A DNA stretch of 64,000 bases from Bacillus sp. BP-3 (GCF_028401955.1 NZ_JAQOTJ010000007.1:124001-188000); one strand, 5' to 3'. Shown: positions 1 to 9,303, numbered from the stretch's first letter. Notes: generated by a model from the letters alone, not told the origin. Translations and numbers: made by a program.

Positions 1-432
1 TTAAGGCTCGTCAATCTTCATTTATCTGCTTATGATAAAGGCGGAAAAATAAGAAGGCAGCAAGTTGATTATTTGAAAGAGTATATGAACGAACACTATA
101 AAAACGGCGACTATGTGATACTTGGCGGTGATTGGAATCAACTAGTCTCTGATGTACAACTAAAAGATCCGAAGTTTCAAAAAGTATGGCCTGAATGGTT
201 AGTAGAGTTGCCAAAAGATTTCACAGACGGTGGGTTCCAGTGGGCGGTAGACCCGACTGTTTGGACTGTTCGCGATGATGTGAAAAAATATGTAGAAGGT
301 GAAAATTTCGTTACAATTATTGATGGATTTTTAGTTTCGCCAAATGTAGAAGTCGTAAATGTACATGGAAATGATCTGAAGTTTGAAAATAGCGATCATA
401 ATCCGGTAAGTGCAGTATTCAAATTAAAATAA
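1..432 (+). CDS. Endonuclease/exonuclease/phosphatase-family protein, 3' part
   Basis: The frame is open from the first base, so only the last 143 residues are present; the start lies outside the window. It carries the fold's signature blocks: an NLHLSA stretch near the beginning, GGDWN (visible residues about 42-46) and SDHNP (about 131-135) near the C-terminus. These supply metal and catalytic residues in DNase I/sphingomyelinase-like phosphodiesterases. The family hydrolyses phosphoester bonds in nucleic acids, phospholipids or inositol phosphates; the substrate cannot be told from this fragment. It ends 46 bp before an MCP gene. A TTG inside the frame could be mistaken for a start, but the HLS block upstream of it belongs to the fold. 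Confidence 0.85.
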   Translation, partial: LRLVNLHLSAYDKGGKIRRQQVDYLKEYMNEHYKNGDYVILGGDWNQLVSDVQLKDPKFQKVWPEWLVELPKDFTDGGFQWAVDPTVWTVRDDVKKYVEGENFVTIIDGFLVSPNVEVVNVHGNDLKFENSDHNPVSAVFKLK

Positions 433-478
433 TCTTTATTTTGCGGTTCACTTTTATTTTGAAAGGAAAGTTTCGTAT

Positions 479-1981
479 ATGGAGTGGTTAAAGAGAAAAT
501 GCTTTTCTAATCTTGAGCAAGAATCACAAAAAAATCATTTATTACTGTTCATTAGCATGTTCAGTTTTTTCTTAGGAATCGCTGCAATTAGTTATTACGG
601 ATATATCTTCACGGCTAGAGCAATCCCGTTTTGGGTATGCGGTGCCACTGTGTTTATAGTGGGGATTCTTCTTAATTTCGTTCCGAAAATGGTATACATG
701 TATAAATATATTATGACCTGTATGTTATTAGTGATGTCGTATATTATGATTCAAACGTTTAATGAAAGTCCGGCTATTTTTCAAATGGTCTATTTTACAT
801 TAGCGGTTTCCTTAATTTATTTAAGTGAGCGCCTTATTTTAATGCTTGGAGGAGTCGCTGTTATTACGACATTTATCCTTTGTAACTACTGGCCAAAGCA
901 GTTTTTTGCTTATACTGCGGCTTCGGAAGCAGCTAATTTCGCAAGTTTACTGGCGATTGTGACGCTGGCGATGTGGGGCGTCACGAAAATCGGAAAAAGT
1001 CTTCTTGTACGTCTAAATAAAGAAAAGCAAGAAGTAATGAAAAAAGCTGTGGAATTAGAAAACACGCAAAAGCTGATTGAAGAAACTGTTCTAAAATTAG
1101 ATCAAAATTTTAATAGCTTAAAAAATAATGTAAATACTTCAATGGAATCGATGGGAGAAATTAATGTTGCCTTTCAAGAAGTAGCTATGGGGGCACATTC
1201 TCAATCAGAGATGATGTCACACTCTGTAGAAGTACTGAATGATATGGAGACAAATATTGAACATATTATTTCACAGGTAAGAGAAGTATCGACAAACGTT
1301 GATGAAAGTTTAGAAGCTTCAAAGATAAGTGTGGGCACGCTGCAAAACTTTGAACAACATATGCGGAGCTTAAGTGGAATTCTTACACAGTCAGGACTTA
1401 TATTTGGAGAATTAACAGAGCAATCGAAAAGGATTACGGAGATTGCAGACGTAATTACAGGAATCTCAGATCAAACGAGTTTATTAGCGCTAAATGCCAA
1501 TATTGAAGCAGCGAGAGCGGGCGAGCATGGAAAAGGTTTTGCGATTGTAGCAAATGAGGTATTAAAACTTGCAGAAGAGTCAAATCGGTCGGCTGGAAGT
1601 ATTCAAGGCATTTTAAAAGATTTTAGCAATCAAGCAAGTAAGGTAGAAGAGCAAGTCGGAAAAGGGAAAAAAGTGCAAGAAGAGTGTAATAAAATGTTGT
1701 CGGACGTTCTAGCAAATGTAAGCAGCCTTGGTACATTTATTGATTCTATTAATCGGTTAATGACAGAAATTGTTCATCATCAAGAAAGCTTCCAGGTGAA
1801 AACGACGAATATCGTTCAAGATGTCACGTACGCGTCTACTGTCATTCAACAAACATCTACTGCGACAGAGGATGTACTCGTAAGTGTGGAAAAAGAAAGA
1901 AGACGTAATGAAACGTCTGTTGAAGCGTTACATACTGTAGCGGTGCAAGTGAAACAGTTAGAAGCAATTTTAGAGAAATAG
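479..1981 (+). CDS. Methyl-accepting chemotaxis protein with a polytopic membrane N-terminus and no HAMP
   Basis: A 500-residue chemoreceptor. About six hydrophobic segments fill residues 20-168 (near 20-43, 50-66, 73-91, 100-115, 118-136 and 148-168), with no sizeable extracellular domain. A coiled coil and the cytoplasmic signalling hairpin follow; its tip, near residues 318-365, contains [20 protein letters not shown], the CheW/CheA contact region. No HAMP domain is visible, so it probably senses the membrane or something in it and signals directly to the kinase complex. The ATG follows GAAAGGAAAG. It is one of five MCP genes in the window, and none sits beside other chemotaxis genes. Confidence 0.93.
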   Translation: MEWLKRKCFSNLEQESQKNHLLLFISMFSFFLGIAAISYYGYIFTARAIPFWVCGATVFIVGILLNFVPKMVYMYKYIMTCMLLVMSYIMIQTFNESPAIFQMVYFTLAVSLIYLSERLILMLGGVAVITTFILCNYWPKQFFAYTAASEAANFASLLAIVTLAMWGVTKIGKSLLVRLNKEKQEVMKKAVELENTQKLIEETVLKLDQNFNSLKNNVNTSMESMGEINVAFQEVAMGAHSQSEMMSHSVEVLNDMETNIEHIISQVREVSTNVDESLEASKISVGTLQNFEQHMRSLSGILTQSGLIFGELTEQSKRITEIADVITGISDQTSLLALNANIEAARAGEHGKGFAIVANEVLKLAEESNRSAGSIQGILKDFSNQASKVEEQVGKGKKVQEECNKMLSDVLANVSSLGTFIDSINRLMTEIVHHQESFQVKTTNIVQDVTYASTVIQQTSTATEDVLVSVEKERRRNETSVEALHTVAVQVKQLEAILEK

Positions 1982-2001
1982 ATGAAAAGATTTGTCTTAA
2001 G

Positions 2002-2033
2002 AAACGTCTCAAGCTTTGTTGGGGCGTTTTTTT
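2002..2033 (+). terminator. Rho-independent terminator of the MCP gene
   Basis: AACGTCTCAA pairs imperfectly with TTGGGGCGTT across a short loop and is followed by a run of seven T, 21 bp after the MCP stop. Confidence 0.8.
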
Positions 2034-2053
2034 ATGCAAGAAATAAAAATTTT

Positions 2054-2080
2054 TGAAACCAAAACATTCCATATTCTATC
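2054..2080 (+). promoter_or_regulatory. Possible ECF-type autoregulatory promoter
   Basis: TGAAAC (2054-2059), the -35 core shared by several Bacillus ECF sigma factors, is followed after 16 bp by CTATC. It sits 45 bp before the ECF sigma gene. ECF genes usually transcribe themselves, so this is a natural candidate, but the -10 part is not a match to a consensus I know. Confidence 0.35.
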
Positions 2081-2103
2081 TAATAAGTGGAAGGAGGGAT
2101 AAG

Positions 2104-2655
2104 ATGGATGAAATAAAATTAGTGAAAAAAGCGAAAAAAGGTGATGATGCAGCGTTTGAACAACTCATTAGCCTTTATCAAGACCAATTATATCGCACAG
2201 CTTACATGTATGTGCAAAATAAAGAAGATGCCTTAGATATCGTACAAGAAACAGTTTATAAAGCGTACGTATCTTTAGAGCAATTACAAAAACCAAACTT
2301 TTTTCTGACGTGGTTGACGCGTATTTTAATACATAATGCTTATCAAGTACTAAATGAGAAGAAGAAGGTTCAACAATTAGAAGATAGCAGAGAATGTAGA
2401 GATCTACGAAACGTAGCAAATCGAATTGAGCAAAACATTGACTTACAAGTAGCAATTGGAAAACTAGATGGAAACTATCAAACTGTTATTATTCTACATT
2501 ATTATTATGATCTTCCGATAAACCAAATTGCGTGGCATATGAATGTGCCTGAAGGAACTGTCAAAACGTATTTACACCGGGCAAGAAAGTCGTTAAAGAA
2601 ATTATTAGGAGGGAGTGATGGAAATTGGATAAACAGTGGGTTAATGATGAAATAA
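2104..2655 (+). CDS. ECF RNA polymerase sigma factor
   Basis: A 183-residue sigma-70 family protein. Region 2 (about residues 8-75, including the DIVQETVYKAY block that binds -10 DNA) and region 4 (about 115-172, ending in the helix-turn-helix PEGTVKTYLHRARKSLKKLL) are the only domains, which defines the ECF group. The chosen ATG has GGAAGGAGGG upstream; an upstream TTG would place that ribosome-binding site inside the coding region. The next gene overlaps it by 31 bp and encodes a membrane protein of anti-sigma type, so the pair likely forms a cell-envelope stress switch with the sigma factor held at the membrane until a signal arrives. The regulon is not identifiable here. Confidence 0.93.
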   Translation: MDEIKLVKKAKKGDDAAFEQLISLYQDQLYRTAYMYVQNKEDALDIVQETVYKAYVSLEQLQKPNFFLTWLTRILIHNAYQVLNEKKKVQQLEDSRECRDLRNVANRIEQNIDLQVAIGKLDGNYQTVIILHYYYDLPINQIAWHMNVPEGTVKTYLHRARKSLKKLLGGSDGNWINSGLMMK

Positions 2656-4019
2656 ACAAAATTGAAGTTCCACAGGAAGACTTACAGATCGCGATAAAAA
2701 ATGGTATGAATAGAGCAAAGCAAGAAAAACCAACAAAAAGAAAATATAAACGAAGAAAGATCGCATGGTTAGCCGCTGCATCAGTATGTGTAGGTGTACT
2801 AGGTTCGGGGTTTGTTTTCCCGCAAATGAATCGTGTATTAGCAGAAGTTCCGCTTATAGGGAAAGTGTATGATTATTTTCATGATACGATGGGGCAAGAT
2901 CTTACAGAGAGCAAGCTTGTGACGGAGTTGAATCAACAAGCAGTGAGTAATGGAGTTAGTGTAACGATGAGAAGCGTCTATTATGATGGTGGACGGATTA
3001 GTGTTGTATTTAAAGTGGATAATCCTGAACAAGTAAGAATAAAAAAGACTTTTGCTAATGACTTTTATTATGATTTTAAACTTTTTGATGGGAGTCGGAA
3101 GTGGCAGAGTTCCACTTCATTTATTGGGAAGAGAACAGAAAATGGTTGGCTGGGTAATATTAAAATTGATTATCCTGAAAAGGAATTACCTCCAAATACA
3201 ACGCTCCCAATTACCATTACATCTATTGGCGAAACGAAAGGATTCTGGAAGTTTGATATTCCGGTAAAGCAACTAGAGAATAGAAAAGTTAACCCGCAGC
3301 AGTCCATTAGTAGTGAGGATCAGCAACATACATTTAACTTTGAAAATATTACAATTGGTAAAGGGGCAACGACGATTGACTACAAAGCAATTTATCCACT
3401 TGTAGGAGAGAACGACTTAGCACGAATTGAAAAAATTACAGATGATAAAGGAAAAGAAATTCATATGTCCACTTCAGGGATTGAATTTGGAAGAGAAAAA
3501 GTAGGCGATCGTGTAGAATCAGCAGAACGTTCTATCTTCGAGAAGATTCCTGATAGTGCGGAATTTATTACAATGTATCCTGTTGTCCGATTGTCTGAAA
3601 AACCAGTGATTATGAAGCTAGATGAAAAAACACCATTTGAAATAAAGAGTACGCGTAGTGGTTTCAAAATAATCATTAATAAAATTCAGCATAAAAATCA
3701 GCGACTAATTGTGGATTACAAACTTCAAAATGTGGATACAAAACATATATCTATGGATGAGTTAATTAATCGTGGTGAAATTATGAACCTTAATGATTCT
3801 GCGTATATGGATGAGGAATTTGCACCGATTGGTCATGTTGTAAAGGGAAGTACTGTGAAAGTTTTAGATAAGAAGAAACTCCAATTTCAAGCAACATTTC
3901 AATTGGATGGAAAATATGGTGTGAAAAATTTCAGCTTAAAGGATTATGTACTAGAAGTGGAGATGTCATCGTATCACGCAGAAAAGTCATTACTCCCTGT
4001 TCAAATTAAAGTGAAATAA
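2625..4019 (+). CDS. DUF4179 membrane protein, probable anti-sigma factor
   Basis: A 464-residue protein starting at TTG behind GGAGGGAG, translationally coupled to the ECF sigma gene. Residues 1-45 are cytoplasmic and very basic near the membrane (KPTKRKYKRRK), one transmembrane helix spans about 46-65, and about 400 extracytoplasmic residues of beta-rich character follow. This layout and the sequence match DUF4179 proteins, which are repeatedly found beside ECF sigma genes; the N-terminus would bind the sigma factor and the outside domain would sense. No zinc-binding HxxxCxxC motif of ZAS-type anti-sigma factors is seen. The anti-sigma role is inferred from layout and position. Confidence 0.85.
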   Translation: MDKQWVNDEINKIEVPQEDLQIAIKNGMNRAKQEKPTKRKYKRRKIAWLAAASVCVGVLGSGFVFPQMNRVLAEVPLIGKVYDYFHDTMGQDLTESKLVTELNQQAVSNGVSVTMRSVYYDGGRISVVFKVDNPEQVRIKKTFANDFYYDFKLFDGSRKWQSSTSFIGKRTENGWLGNIKIDYPEKELPPNTTLPITITSIGETKGFWKFDIPVKQLENRKVNPQQSISSEDQQHTFNFENITIGKGATTIDYKAIYPLVGENDLARIEKITDDKGKEIHMSTSGIEFGREKVGDRVESAERSIFEKIPDSAEFITMYPVVRLSEKPVIMKLDEKTPFEIKSTRSGFKIIINKIQHKNQRLIVDYKLQNVDTKHISMDELINRGEIMNLNDSAYMDEEFAPIGHVVKGSTVKVLDKKKLQFQATFQLDGKYGVKNFSLKDYVLEVEMSSYHAEKSLLPVQIKVK

Positions 4020-4090
4020 AGCGACACTTCATGATTTTATGTGCAATTGGTTATAGTAACAAAAGAACGATAACCAAGGAGGCTACAACA

Positions 4091-4213
4091 ATGGATAACA
4101 GTAGTAATTTTGTAGAGAAACTGCACGATACACAGGAGAAAGCAGAGCGTAATAAAAAGCGTCAAGGCAACGGAAACCCGGGCAAAAAAAAGCCGAATAA
4201 AACGCATAAATAA
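4091..4213 (+). CDS. DUF4023 family small protein
   Basis: A 40-residue, highly charged protein (NFVEKLHDTQEKAERNKK, then a Gly/Lys/Pro/Asn-rich tail). It matches the small Bacillus DUF4023 family, whose function is unknown to me. The ATG follows CCAAGGAGG with good spacing; the frame extends further upstream but that part carries no ribosome-binding site. It ends just before a terminator shared with the opposing DedA gene. Confidence 0.8.
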   Translation: MDNSSNFVEKLHDTQEKAERNKKRQGNGNPGKKKPNKTHK

Positions 4214-4218
4214 AGAAG

Positions 4219-4247
4219 AAACCCACCTTTTTGAAGGTGGGTTTTCT
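4219..4247. terminator. Bidirectional terminator
   Basis: AAACCCACC pairs with GGTGGGTTT across TTTTTGAA, with T-rich flanks on both strands. It lies between the DUF4023 gene and the convergent DedA gene. Confidence 0.9.
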
Positions 4248-4252
4248 TGATT

Positions 4253-4864
4253 TCATTGTGTTGCATTTGTTTTTTTTCTGCGGATGTATAGAAAAGCCAA
4301 AGCGGCAAGAACGGCAAAAATAATTAATACAACTAATAAAATAAGCCCATAACGGTGAACATAATGGTTGATTAGATGCCAATCTTTCCCGAATACTAAT
4401 CCTAATTGAATAAAAGTAAAGCTCCATATGAATGCTCCTAGATAAGCGTACAGACAAAATGTCCGAATACGCAGACTGGAAATGCCGGTTAAATAGGCAG
4501 TAACATGCCGCACACCTGGAATGAAGTAGCCAAAAATCAGTAAGGGAGGACCGATTTTTTGAAAGAGGGTTTGTGTCCGAGCAATTTTATTTTCTGTAAT
4601 GTGCATTTTAGGACCGAATTTCTTTAAGAAGGGAAGCCCAAGTCTTTTTCCTAATATGTAACTAAGGGAAATACCAACTGCCGAGCCAAACCATGCACTT
4701 AATAAGGCGATAGAGAAGTGCATTTTCCCTTGAAATATATAATATCCTACAAAAGTTAATAACGTTTCATCTGGTATTGGTAATCCAATAATTCCCCCAA
4801 CTAATGCCATGATTAGTCCGAAATATCCATAGTGCGAAATGACATAATTTAAGTGCTGTTCTAT
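4253..4864 (-). CDS. DedA family membrane protein, probable ATA start
   Basis: A 203-residue polytopic protein of the DedA/SNARE-associated family, whose members act in undecaprenyl-phosphate or phospholipid flipping and membrane homeostasis. The family block appears as FGYFIPGVRHVTAYLTG, with further helices after it. The first in-frame ATG (4810) would delete the N-terminal segment IEQHLNYVISHYGYFGLI, which aligns with the start of the second DedA protein here (23747). No ribosome-binding site precedes 4810, whereas GGAAGGTGATC stands 9 bp before an ATA at 4862-4864, and an in-frame TGA lies just upstream. I therefore place the start at ATA. Experimental support is absent. Confidence 0.85.
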   Translation of the reverse strand: MEQHLNYVISHYGYFGLIMALVGGIIGLPIPDETLLTFVGYYIFQGKMHFSIALLSAWFGSAVGISLSYILGKRLGLPFLKKFGPKMHITENKIARTQTLFQKIGPPLLIFGYFIPGVRHVTAYLTGISSLRIRTFCLYAYLGAFIWSFTFIQLGLVFGKDWHLINHYVHRYGLILLVVLIIFAVLAALAFLYIRRKKTNATQ

Positions 4865-5139
4865 TTGTGATCACCTTCCGTTTCATCTGCAATAAGAACT
4901 GTTGTATATGTCTCTTAGTTTCACCCAATTACGCGCAATCATTACTATGTTTCTTTATTATAGCGATTTTCGTTTCAGAGCCAAAAATAACCGTTGTTAA
5001 TTTCATTTCTAAAAAGAATTTGAACTTTTTTAAACCTTTTTTAAAATTTTTTCAAACGACGGACATAAAATGATAGGTCTCTTCGAATAATATAATGAAT
5101 CATCATAATCACTATATATATATAAAGGAGAAATGGAAT

Positions 5140-5415
5140 ATGGTTGAAACAGTAGAAAGATATGAAGATATTGCAGAGGTATTAAAAGTATTGGCACATC
5201 CAGTGCGTTTAAATTTAGTTGAAACATTAATTACAAAAGGACCTACGAATGTAACAACGATGCATGAGAAATTGGAAATGCCTCAAAGTACAGTTAGCCA
5301 ACATTTAGCAAAATTAAAAGCTGCGAAAGTTGTTTCGGGCACTCGAAAAGGGTTAGAAATTTATTATGAAGTAGTGGACAATCGCGCGCGAGAGATTGTA
5401 GCTAATATTATTTAA
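5140..5415 (+). CDS. ArsR/SmtB family transcriptional regulator
   Basis: A 91-residue winged-helix protein. The helix-turn-helix spans about residues 37-65 (MPQSTVSQHLAKLKAAKVV), followed by the wing (SGTRKGLEIYYEV). No CxC-type metal-binding box is present, so it may respond to something other than a thiophilic metal, or through residues not recognised. The start is the ATG behind AAAGGAG. It stands alone, followed by a long dyad and a terminator, with no obvious target gene beside it. Confidence 0.9.
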   Translation: MVETVERYEDIAEVLKVLAHPVRLNLVETLITKGPTNVTTMHEKLEMPQSTVSQHLAKLKAAKVVSGTRKGLEIYYEVVDNRAREIVANII

Positions 5416-5441
5416 ATGAAAATGATGGTATTTTTACGTTT

Positions 5442-5496
5442 TTTAACAGTCTAATATTTTATTGTAGACTCTAAAATATAATATTAGACTGTTAAA
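5442..5496. repeat. 17-bp perfect inverted repeat with 21-bp spacer
   Basis: TTTAACAGTCTAATATT (5442-5458) and its exact reverse complement (5480-5496) flank a spacer that holds another TAGACT. It follows the arsR stop by 26 bp and has no T-run, so it is not a standard terminator. It could be an RNA stem in the arsR 3' end, or an operator. Confidence 0.75.
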
Positions 5497-5566
5497 CGAT
5501 TTATAGAGAGAAGAATCGCAGGTCGTATTTTGTTCTGCATAGCAGTAACTTATATAAATTCATACC

Positions 5567-5604
5567 AAAAAGCACAATTCGGTTAGGGGGATTGTGCTTT
5601 TTTT
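5567..5604 (+). terminator. Rho-independent terminator downstream of arsR
   Basis: AAAAGCACAAT pairs with ATTGTGCTTTT, followed by a T-run. It is 150 bp after the arsR stop. Confidence 0.85.
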
Positions 5605-5649
5605 ATGGATTATATTTCCGTGTTAGAAATTGTGACATGGAACAATTTG

Positions 5650-5664
5650 TTGTAAGCGTTTGTA
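5650..5664. promoter_or_regulatory. Candidate cre (CcpA) site
   Basis: TTGTAAGCGTTTGTA matches the Bacillus cre consensus WTGNAANCGNWNNCW at all but one fixed position. It lies upstream of the decayed agcS copy. Confidence 0.45.
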
Positions 5665-5801
5665 TTTTCGAGTATTTTGAAGGAAAACAGAGTATTAAAG
5701 AGATAATATGATATGAAATTGTTATTTTGTCGAAAATTGTTGATTTTTGAATGTATTTAAATTACAATTAAATCTGTGTAAGAAAAAAGGGGAGGGACAA
5801 C

Positions 5802-6145
5802 ATGATTAGCATTTTAGAAAAACTCGTTGGAGTAACGAATAATATTCTATGGACTTATGTAATTATTGCGATGTTAATTGGCTTAGGCCTTTATTTTTCT
5901 TTCCAAGCTTTTTGTATGAGTTCTGCAGCCTGCACGGGATCGGGAACTTAGCAGGGGTAGCATTAGCGATTTCCATGAGAGGTCCAGCTTATTATATGGG
6001 GGAAGGTTTAAATAAACGTTGGATGGGAGTATTATTCTCCATCTTAATTACAGTTAGTTATGGACTAATTTTCAACTCTGTACAAGCAAACACAGTTACA
6101 GTTGCTTGTAAGAATTAAGAATGCATTTGGACTTGAGCTTATATA
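5802..6145 (+). pseudogene. Decayed amino-acid:sodium symporter (AgcS family) copy
   Basis: A good ribosome-binding site (AGGGGAGGGAC) and ATG at 5802 open a frame reading MISILEKLVGVTNNILW, clearly paralogous to the N-terminus of the intact symporter at 6302. The copy then lacks about 34 residues, shifts frame around 5920-5950, lacks most of the next block, and resumes with GGLNKRW-like sequence (EGLNKRWMGVLFSILITV) up to TVTVA before stopping. A last trace of NAFGLE appears near 6120-6140. Two internal deletions and at least one frameshift make it non-functional. Codon and base similarity to the intact gene suggests an old duplication. Confidence 0.85.
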
Positions 6146-6301
6146 TAAGTCCAATTTAAAAATTCGGCATACAGAACAAGCATGATGGTGCAGTTGTTAG
6201 CTGTACGGTTACATGTGTATATGAGGCGAGTTTATTTATGTCGGAAAAATAAGATTATTTTATATGGCTTAGGCTACTAAATTTTGATATGAGGTGATGA
6301 T

Positions 6302-7726
6302 ATGGAACAATTTTTGACGAATCTATTGGGAGTAACAAATGATTTTCTATGGTCTAAATTGTTAATTATTATGCTTGTTACTGGCGGAATTTATTTCACA
6401 TTTAAATCGAGATTTGTACAGTTTCGAATGTTAAAGGAAATGGTCCGTGTGTTAATGGAAGGGAAAGCTGGTTCTAAAGATGAAGTTTCCCCATTTCAAG
6501 CGTTCTGTATTGGTATGGCTGCTCGCGTTGGAACGGGAAATATCACAGGAATTGCAATTGCGATTGCATTAGGCGGTCCGGGAGCAGTATTTTGGATGTG
6601 GATTATTTCTATTATTAGCTCGGCATCAAGCTTTGTTGAAAGTACGTTAGCGCAAATATATAAAGTAAAAGATAAAAATGGTTTCCGCGGTGGTCCATCC
6701 TATTATATGGAAAAAGGATTAAACAAACGTTGGATGGGAGTATTGTTCTCTATTTTAATTACGATTACTTTCGGTCTTGTATTCAATTCTGTCCAATCAA
6801 ATACCGTCACAATTGCTTTTGAGAATGCATTTGGTACAGATCGTTTCACTTTAGGAATTATTATGGCTGTTGCCTTTGCTGGGATTATCTTTGGCGGTGT
6901 GCAGCGTATTGCAAAAATAGCTGAATACAAGGTAATGTTTCTAGCGGTGTTATACATTGGTATTGCATTATTTGTTATAATTACAAACATAACAAAAATG
7001 CCGGAAGTTCTTTCTCTTATTGTTCAAAACGCATTTGGCTTTAAACAAATAGCAGGCGGTTCAATTGGTGCAGCGCTCATGCATGGGGTTAAACGTGGTT
7101 TATTCTCAAATGAAGCTGGTATGGGAAGTGCGCCAAACGTTGCCGCAACGGCAACAACAAGCCATCCGGTGAAACAAGGACTTATTCAAGCATTTGGCGT
7201 ATTAACGGATACATTGATTGTCTGTACAAGCACAGCATTTATTATTTTACTTTCTGATGCATACAAACAACCAGAGCTAAATGGTATTGCACTTACACAA
7301 GCAGCATTAAGTGAACATGTAGGCTCTTGGGCATCAGGGTGTCTTGCTATCTTTATTTTCCTATTTGGATTCGGTGCGTTAATTGGTAACTATTATTACG
7401 GAGAAACAAATATTCGATTCTTAAAAAACAGTAAAGTATGGTTGATGGTATACCGAATCAGCGTGTTAGCTATGATTGTATTCGGTTCGGTTGCAAAGAT
7501 CCAATTTGTATGGGATTTAGCGGATTTATTTATGGGCTTTATGGTTATCATAAATTTAATTGCGATTGCATTTCTTGGTAAATATGCATTTGCTGCACTT
7601 ACAGACTATATGAAGCAGAAGAAACAAGGGAAAGATCCTGTATTCCATGCAAGTTCTATCCCCGGACTAAAAAATGCAGAATGCTGGGAAAATCCAGTGA
7701 GTGAAAAGGAAGAACAAGTAGGTTAG
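6302..7726 (+). CDS. Alanine/glycine:cation symporter, AgcS family
   Basis: A 474-residue polytopic transporter of the usual family length, moving alanine or glycine with sodium or protons. Diagnostic stretches are GMAARVGTGNITGIAIAI (about residues 70-87), GGPSYYMEKGLNKRWMG and KRGLFSNEAGMGSAPN, which forms part of the transport path. The ATG follows GAGGTGATG. It stands alone with its own terminator and just downstream of a ruined paralog. Confidence 0.93.
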   Translation: MEQFLTNLLGVTNDFLWSKLLIIMLVTGGIYFTFKSRFVQFRMLKEMVRVLMEGKAGSKDEVSPFQAFCIGMAARVGTGNITGIAIAIALGGPGAVFWMWIISIISSASSFVESTLAQIYKVKDKNGFRGGPSYYMEKGLNKRWMGVLFSILITITFGLVFNSVQSNTVTIAFENAFGTDRFTLGIIMAVAFAGIIFGGVQRIAKIAEYKVMFLAVLYIGIALFVIITNITKMPEVLSLIVQNAFGFKQIAGGSIGAALMHGVKRGLFSNEAGMGSAPNVAATATTSHPVKQGLIQAFGVLTDTLIVCTSTAFIILLSDAYKQPELNGIALTQAALSEHVGSWASGCLAIFIFLFGFGALIGNYYYGETNIRFLKNSKVWLMVYRISVLAMIVFGSVAKIQFVWDLADLFMGFMVIINLIAIAFLGKYAFAALTDYMKQKKQGKDPVFHASSIPGLKNAECWENPVSEKEEQVG

Positions 7727-7735
7727 TAACGCGAA

Positions 7736-7770
7736 GGAGCATAGAGGCGGGACTCTATGTTCCTTTTTTT
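7736..7770 (+). terminator. Terminator of agcS
   Basis: GGAGCATAGAG pairs with CTCTATGTTCC over GCGGGA, followed by seven T. Confidence 0.9.
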
Positions 7771-7896
7771 GTCTATTTTTCCCGTTAAAAATGTATTGCT
7801 TTTTTCAAAGATAACGCTTACAATCAGTTTATGGATGAAATTAAATGATATCATTCTCATATGCCAGAATAATTATTCAGTATAGAATTTCGGTTA

Positions 7897-7911
7897 ATGC
7901 AAACGCTTACT
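7897..7911. promoter_or_regulatory. cre (CcpA) site upstream of nupC
   Basis: ATGCAAACGCTTACT matches every fixed position of WTGNAANCGNWNNCW. It is 119 bp before the nupC start, so carbon catabolite control of nucleoside uptake is likely. Confidence 0.7.
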
Positions 7912-8029
7912 AATGTGAGCGGCAAATTGTTTTTAAGGGAATTATTTTTTTAATCTAAATTGTCAGACGTCTATCGTTAGACGACTGGTACATCATGGTA
8001 GACTAGACTACAAAATGGAGGATTCAGGT

Positions 8030-9211
8030 ATGAAATTTGTCATGTTTCTTGTCGGATTAATTGCTGTATTTATATTAGCGTTTCTTGTAAGTAGCGATCG
8101 GAAAAAAATTAAATATAAGCCAATTGCTATTATGCTTATTATTCAATTAGGATTATCATATTTCTTACTAAATACACAGATTGGATATTATTTAATTAAA
8201 GGAATTTCTGATGGATTTAGTACAATTTTAAAATTTGCGGATGCTGGAATTAACTTTGTATTCGGTGGAATGGTAAATAAAGGAGAATTCACATTTTTCC
8301 TTTCTGTATTACTTCCAATTATTTTCTTAGCGGTGTTAATTGGAATTATGCAACATCTTAGAATTTTACCAGTCATTATTAAAGCAATCGGATTCTTATT
8401 AAGTAAAGTAAATGGTTTAGGAAGATTAGAATCTTATAATGCAGTAGCAGCGGCAATTGTTGGCCAAGGTGAAGTTTTCATTACAGTAAAAGATCAGCTA
8501 AGTAAGTTACCAAAAAATCGTTTATATACACTCTGTGCATCTTCTATGTCAACAGTTTCCATGTCAATCGTTGGTTCTTACATGAAAATGCTTGACCCTA
8601 AGTATGTTGTAACAGCACTTGTTTTAAACTTATTTAGTGGATTTATTATCATTCACATTTTAAATCCTTATGATGTGAGTGAAGAGGAAGATATTTTAGA
8701 GTTGAAAGAGGACAAGCACCAAACGTTCTTCGAAATGCTAGGCGAGTACATTATGTTAGGATTTTCAATTGCAGTTACAGTAGCAGCAATGTTAATCGGA
8801 TTCATCGCATTGATGGCAGCAATTAACGGTCTATTTGATTCTATTTTCGGTATTACATTCCAAACAATCTTAGGATATGTGTTCTCACCATTAGCGTTCA
8901 TCATGGGTATTCCATCATCCGAGATGGTAACAGCTGGACAAATTATGGCAACAAAATTAGTAACAAACGAATTCGTTGCGATGCTTGATTTAGGAAAGGC
9001 AGCAGCTCATTTAACACCTCGTACAATTGGTATTTTATCTGTATTCCTTGTATCATTTGCGAACTTCTCATCTATCGGAATTATCGCAGGTGCAACGAAG
9101 AGTATCGATGAAAAACAAGCAAATGTTGTATCTTCTTTCGGATTAAAACTTGTATACGGTGCAACATTAGTAAGTGTGTTATCAGCAATTATCGTTGGGG
9201 TTATGTTATAA
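8030..9211 (+). CDS. nupC: Concentrative nucleoside transporter (NupC family)
   Basis: A 393-residue polytopic protein of the CNT family, which imports nucleosides with protons or sodium. It shows the usual order: N-terminal helices, a gate region (the stretch around [15 protein letters not shown], about residues 147-161), the [13 protein letters not shown] block (about 289-301) and C-terminal helices. The ATG at 8030 follows TGGAGGATT; an in-frame ATG 15 bp earlier is part of the ribosome-binding site. A perfect cre site lies upstream. A second copy of the last 84 bp of this gene with its terminator is found at 12050-12222. Confidence 0.93.
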   Translation: MKFVMFLVGLIAVFILAFLVSSDRKKIKYKPIAIMLIIQLGLSYFLLNTQIGYYLIKGISDGFSTILKFADAGINFVFGGMVNKGEFTFFLSVLLPIIFLAVLIGIMQHLRILPVIIKAIGFLLSKVNGLGRLESYNAVAAAIVGQGEVFITVKDQLSKLPKNRLYTLCASSMSTVSMSIVGSYMKMLDPKYVVTALVLNLFSGFIIIHILNPYDVSEEEDILELKEDKHQTFFEMLGEYIMLGFSIAVTVAAMLIGFIALMAAINGLFDSIFGITFQTILGYVFSPLAFIMGIPSSEMVTAGQIMATKLVTNEFVAMLDLGKAAAHLTPRTIGILSVFLVSFANFSSIGIIAGATKSIDEKQANVVSSFGLKLVYGATLVSVLSAIIVGVML

Positions 9212-9213
9212 GA

Positions 9214-9263
9214 TGAAACTTTAATCAGTGGAGGTCTTACTGCCCACGAATAGCGGGATAAAA
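9214..9263 (+). repeat. Dispersed repeat, family 1, copy A
   Basis: A 50-bp unit opening with TGAAACTTTAATCAGTGG and closing with GCCCACGAATAGCGGGATAA. It begins right after the nupC stop. Related units lie at 12137-12186, 27137-27186 and 46414-46519. It may belong to the bcr-type repeats described for the B. cereus group. Confidence 0.8.
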
Positions 9264-9270
9264 TAAGAAA

Positions 9271-9302
9271 AGCAATGAGCATCGGGCTCATTGCTTTTTT
9301 TT
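9271..9302 (+). terminator. Terminator of nupC
   Basis: AGCAATGAGC pairs with GCTCATTGCT over ATCG, followed by eight T. The intron-like element begins directly after the T-run. Confidence 0.9.
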
Positions 9303-9303
9303 G

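Noticed and set aside
2053-2103. A longer ECF sigma start at TTG 2053
   Set aside because: It would place the strong ribosome-binding site and a likely promoter inside the coding region.
4867-5073. A plus-strand frame upstream of arsR
   Set aside because: It lies in promoter DNA, is hydrophobic by AT bias, and has no ribosome-binding site.
7805-7825. A further cre-like site near AACGCTTACAA
   Set aside because: Two fixed positions are wrong, while a perfect site lies about 90 bp on.
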